From Chondrus crispus (lineage: Eukaryota > Rhodophyta > Florideophyceae > Gigartinales > Gigartinaceae), in contig NW_005179247.1 of NCBI RefSeq assembly GCF_000350225.1, positions 31,149-95,148 on the forward strand: a stretch of 64,000 nucleotides of DNA. Direction: 5' to 3'. The position numbers and the translations under genes were made by a program. Of the stretch, positions 60,731-64,000 are shown in pieces. Under the pieces are notes generated by a model. That model did not search any database. It was given only the letters and a program-made list of their open reading frames with translations, and was not told the DNA's origin. Each line of letters opens with the position of its first letter. Positions within the stretch are counted from its first letter, which is position 1.

Positions 60731-63715
60731 TTACATGGAATCCCCACCGTTACCGTTGCTGTGGTAGACGAAGCCCTCTATACCGTAGTCTACGAAAATT
60801 TCAGATCCTGGACTGATTAGGGTCTGTGCTTCCACGACCAAAATAGTCGGCTGGACTAATTGGGACGGATGAGTGGGAGCTTGCGGTGCCATTAACCTTG
60901 CGTTTTGTGGGCGGGGAAACAGCAGCTGCCCCTGTCTGTGTGCTTCGAATTCTTCGTCGTCGTGGTGATAGCGCGCGTCGTTGATGTAACCACCCATTGT
61001 GAATGGTGTAGGGACAACGCATATTGCCTTTCGACCGTTCAGCAGGTCCTTGACGGCGTTGAATCCGTGTCCGCGTATGTTCACTTGCAGCGCATATTTG
61101 TTGTAGCGATGTATGTCTACCCCGAGTACACCGCCGCTATATTTCTTTGCCATCTGCCTGCGCTTTCCGAGATCGTGGTATACCAACGTACCAAAGTACG
61201 AACAGATTAGGTCCCCCTTCTGAAAAGTCTTTGCCGCAAATACACCCTGACCAGCCATTTGGTGCTTGATGGTTGAGGTTGCGACGAACAAACCGTTGGC
61301 AGCTGCATCAATCTGCAAAAGTTGTTTCGTGTCTGATTGTTCAAGCAGGCCTTGGTATTGACGGGGCCATTCATGGAATGGCTTGTTCATGCAGTCAATC
61401 AGGAATCCTCGATTATCCCAAGTGGATGCTAGATGAGACAGAATATGGTCGGGGAAGCATTGGTATGGTGGCATTCCTTTTGGAGCGTTCCACCTGGGAT
61501 CAAGCATCTCTGGAGGGGCGTACTGTTCATGCACAGAACAAACTAAAGGAAGGAACTTCGACAATAGTTTGATATCTGTGGCCTTGGTAGCAATGGCTGA
61601 TGCTGTTCTTCGTAAGACATGGTTGGAAGCCACAGCAAAGCATGCCTCATCTACTTCGCACCCGACAAATCTGCGATGATTGGGGAGAGTCATGCAAGCA
61701 TGGGCAGTTGAGAAGGTACCGGCGAATAAATCCACCACGATATCACCTGGCTGAGAGAACCTGCAGATGAGTTCCTTGAGGAGGGCAACTGGTTTCTGCT
61801 CTGCGCGGAGAGCAAAGGTTTTTGATGGGTCGTTGCTGTTGCATCCTCGGAGCTGTTCACCGGGAAGAAGCCACATGACATTGTTAATGATGTTCTTGAA
61901 GGCCGGAAATGTTGAAGGGACGTAGTTAAAGTTCTTGTAGTTAACCATCGCTTCTTCCTCTTTGTATGTAAGACCGTTTTTCTTGATATGGACTGCCAAT
62001 TCGGCCCCATTTACGAGTGAACACTTCTTTCCCGGGGGTACTGTGATGACTGAGGGATGTCTCTCGACTATCAAGGGCATCGAATCCACAGTGAATGTGG
62101 GCCTCTTTTGGCCCCTGCCGAGGTCTGTAGTCGAGGCTTTGAACTTTCTACGCCATGTCATGAATTGCTGTATCGAGCAGAAAATGATGCCGTGTCCACC
62201 TTTTCTAAGGACCATAGCTGCAGTTTTCACGACCTCGTCCATGTCTTCATTTGTGAGGCAATCATGGGCCGAGTTTTTCTTGTCCGACTGTCTTCTCGTG
62301 TTATAGGGAGGGTCACATAGAAGCAATTGAGCTCCTGAAGAACTTAAAGGGTCCGTAGGTGCGATTAAATCTTCCAGCTCGATGATTTCCTCGAAGCTTG
62401 ACCGGTACAGCCTCAGATATGGTTTCAGTGCATCTTCCAACTCTTCCATCTTTTTCTTTATCGCTTGGTTTGAAATCGCGCGAGTTCCATTGGCTGGGAT
62501 CTTGGTAGAGAATGGTTCGAGTGGAGTCTCAGCAGCCGACCGCTCAGGTCTTACTGGAATAATGTTGCCAACAATTTCCTTGACTCGAGGGGCTGTACGT
62601 ACGTAGTTTTGTACAGCTGACCGCAATCGCATCTCCGTCTCTAACTCCTTTCGAACTGTGTTGGTAAGGCGAAGCGGTATTTTAGAAAAGCGTTGAGGAA
62701 CTCCTTCGTTGTGCACTTTGAACCTTACGAAACCGGGCCATTTGATGTGAGATGGCAGTGCGTAGAGCTCGTGCGCATGCGTCATTGAATGAATGTCTTG
62801 GAAGAACTCTGTGGCAAGAGTGCGTAGGCACTCATCCAGGCTGTTGGTTCTATCACAGACGTGTGCGAACGTTTCTTCTTTCTTATGTGTCAGAGAAGCA
62901 TGGGGCTCAAATCGCTTCGCTTGCGAGCTTCTGAGAAAGCCTTCTCTACGTGACTGAATGACCCGAAACTGAACGAAATCCGAGGTCAACTGAAGATATG
63001 GGAGGAACATGCTTTCGACACCGTCAAAACCGAAGCTGGCAGCATACGTATCCCACGCTCTGACCACTTGCTGAATTGCAGCTCCTATTCTAACTGCTTT
63101 TTCGGTAGTGAGGGCGCTCAAGGTTAAGCTGGGAGGGTACGAGGTCGGTTGTGCTATTGATCTTGTTATTTTCCTTTTCTTTGCAGGCCTCTCCTCGTTG
63201 ATGCTCTTCGTAATGTCAATAATCACGGATACGAAAATGAGCTGCTCGAATCGGGTGACAGGTTCCGTTTTGTAGGCGTAGGTTTTATCTTTTTTAGGCT
63301 TCGTCCATGAAAGGCCACTATCTGTGAAGAAAGAGCAAACCAAGTGCTTGTGATTTAAAGGGAATCCTTCGCGTGATGTGTGCTCGAATACGTCTCGAAG
63401 TCGCCTATCGGTTTCATTGTGCATCATATCAACGGCGGCAGCAGTGCGAAAGTACAATCCATTGCTACTAGTTTGGAGCTTGGCAATGAGCTGAGTCTTT
63501 TCGTAGTTTGTGTAGTCGTTGCCTTCGGTAACAAAAAGGAGTATGTCCTTGACGGCTGGTGGCATCTCCATTTCTGCACGGTTAGCGAAAACCTTCTGGA
63601 CCCATTCGCAGAACTTTGCAAAGGGAAGGTCTCTGGCTTTCGCGGTGGGTTCCAAAGCATCCCAAGCATCCCGAACGGCTATTGAAAGCTTTGCAAAAGT
63701 AGTGAGCTTTGCCAT
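60731..63715 (-). CDS. Beta-class DNA amino-methyltransferase fused to a SET domain (intact)
   Basis: 994 codons from MAKLTTFAKL (63715); the frame is open to 63982 but the extra part is Ser/Leu-rich. Residues 1-450: alpha-helical, unrecognised, with a basic patch (ERPAKKRKITR), perhaps target recognition. Residues 468-471: catalytic DPPY in LLLCDPPYNTRR. Residues 645-690: ALLKELICRFSQPGDIVVD then LFAGTFST (AdoMet motif, D662) and RFVGCEVDEACFAVA. Catalytic motif before AdoMet motif is the beta-class order (as in CcrM), and DPPY points to N6-adenine, though N4-cytosine is not excluded. Residues 822-980: SET domain, from GQGVFAAKTFQKGDLICSYF through YINDARYHHDDEE (N912) to SEIFVDYG (976-978); the usual N-H pair is N-D. 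The fusion would write DNA and protein methyl marks together. Copy A is frameshifted, so this is the functional candidate. Confidence 0.88.
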   Translation of the reverse strand: MAKLTTFAKLSIAVRDAWDALEPTAKARDLPFAKFCEWVQKVFANRAEMEMPPAVKDILLFVTEGNDYTNYEKTQLIAKLQTSSNGLYFRTAAAVDMMHNETDRRLRDVFEHTSREGFPLNHKHLVCSFFTDSGLSWTKPKKDKTYAYKTEPVTRFEQLIFVSVIIDITKSINEERPAKKRKITRSIAQPTSYPPSLTLSALTTEKAVRIGAAIQQVVRAWDTYAASFGFDGVESMFLPYLQLTSDFVQFRVIQSRREGFLRSSQAKRFEPHASLTHKKEETFAHVCDRTNSLDECLRTLATEFFQDIHSMTHAHELYALPSHIKWPGFVRFKVHNEGVPQRFSKIPLRLTNTVRKELETEMRLRSAVQNYVRTAPRVKEIVGNIIPVRPERSAAETPLEPFSTKIPANGTRAISNQAIKKKMEELEDALKPYLRLYRSSFEEIIELEDLIAPTDPLSSSGAQLLLCDPPYNTRRQSDKKNSAHDCLTNEDMDEVVKTAAMVLRKGGHGIIFCSIQQFMTWRRKFKASTTDLGRGQKRPTFTVDSMPLIVERHPSVITVPPGKKCSLVNGAELAVHIKKNGLTYKEEEAMVNYKNFNYVPSTFPAFKNIINNVMWLLPGEQLRGCNSNDPSKTFALRAEQKPVALLKELICRFSQPGDIVVDLFAGTFSTAHACMTLPNHRRFVGCEVDEACFAVASNHVLRRTASAIATKATDIKLLSKFLPLVCSVHEQYAPPEMLDPRWNAPKGMPPYQCFPDHILSHLASTWDNRGFLIDCMNKPFHEWPRQYQGLLEQSDTKQLLQIDAAANGLFVATSTIKHQMAGQGVFAAKTFQKGDLICSYFGTLVYHDLGKRRQMAKKYSGGVLGVDIHRYNKYALQVNIRGHGFNAVKDLLNGRKAICVVPTPFTMGGYINDARYHHDDEEFEAHRQGQLLFPRPQNARLMAPQAPTHPSQLVQPTILVVEAQTLISPGSEIFVDYGIEGFVYHSNGNGGDSM

Positions 63716-64000
63716 GGTAATGCTATGAGATGAAGGATGGGAGGATATATTAGGTAGAAGGCAGGGGTGGTGATTGACTCGTGCGAGGGCGGCGTGGATT
63801 CTGTTGTCGGTAGTCTTTTTAAATTGGGGCAACAAAAGAAGTAGGAAGGCGCCGGATAGCAATCGGGTAAGTGCGACGAATGGGGAACGACGTGTGCCGA
63901 CGCTGGATGGGAGACTCTTTAAAGAGTGTAGTTGTTGTTGGAAGAATGAAGGGGAATGGTCGAAAGATCTGAAGAGGGACACGGCCTTTCCAGCACACTG

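Larger units (their letters stand above)
57590..63985. repeat. Segmental duplication, copy B (partner 37756-44146)
   Basis: The left breakpoint coincides with the TLH4 deletion junction and the right one with 63985, 15 bp before the window ends. Its coincidence with the junction suggests that one event (ectopic recombination or template switch between element copies) made both. Confidence 0.9.

Overview
This window reads as nuclear DNA of a eukaryote. It holds an eL33 (RPL35A) ribosomal protein gene, textbook splice signals (donors such as GTATGT, pyrimidine-rich acceptors), TATA boxes, Sel1-type repeats and (ATTAGGGG)n telomere-like tracts. Transposons and repeats dominate. The helicase elements resemble the telomere-linked RecQ helicases of fungi, but nothing here fixes the lineage; a fungus or an alga would both fit.

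Layout. 0-4.8 kb: decayed gene pieces (the tail of an ABC transporter, a PCIF1-like methyltransferase exon, one unidentified ORF), then AT-rich repeats. 4.8-12.7, 14.5-22.7, 31.8-39.6 and 56.2-59.4 kb: four copies (TLH1-4) of one large element. Its leftward gene encodes zinc fingers, a tyrosine recombinase, a RecQ helicase and a Cys/His-rich tail; its left part carries a 26-bp minisatellite. Every copy is broken: TLH3 by only one base, TLH4 by a large internal deletion. 22.7-27.1 kb: a nest of palindromes and duplicated repeats. 27.1-31.7 kb: eL33 with a 5-bp duplication, two orphan exons and a Sel1-repeat pseudogene.

39.7-53.5 kb is the most unusual part. A beta-class DNA amino-methyltransferase fused to a SET domain reads left. 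Head-to-head with it, a ParB-like protein and a 2-oxoglutarate/Fe(II) dioxygenase overlap by ATGA and read right, followed by an RNase II/R-like (RNB) protein whose catalytic aspartates look lost, and a small acidic protein. The shared promoter region holds three 22-bp near-palindromes exactly 64 bp apart. The same palindrome design at 63-64 bp spacing recurs in the 23-27 kb repeats. I infer a DNA-modification and chromatin module carried or spread with mobile DNA. A 6.4-kb segment (end of a TLH element, a pogo-like element, the MTase-SET gene) is duplicated at 57.6-64.0 kb. That second MTase-SET copy is intact; the first is frameshifted.

Assignments rest on motifs read by eye; no database search was run.
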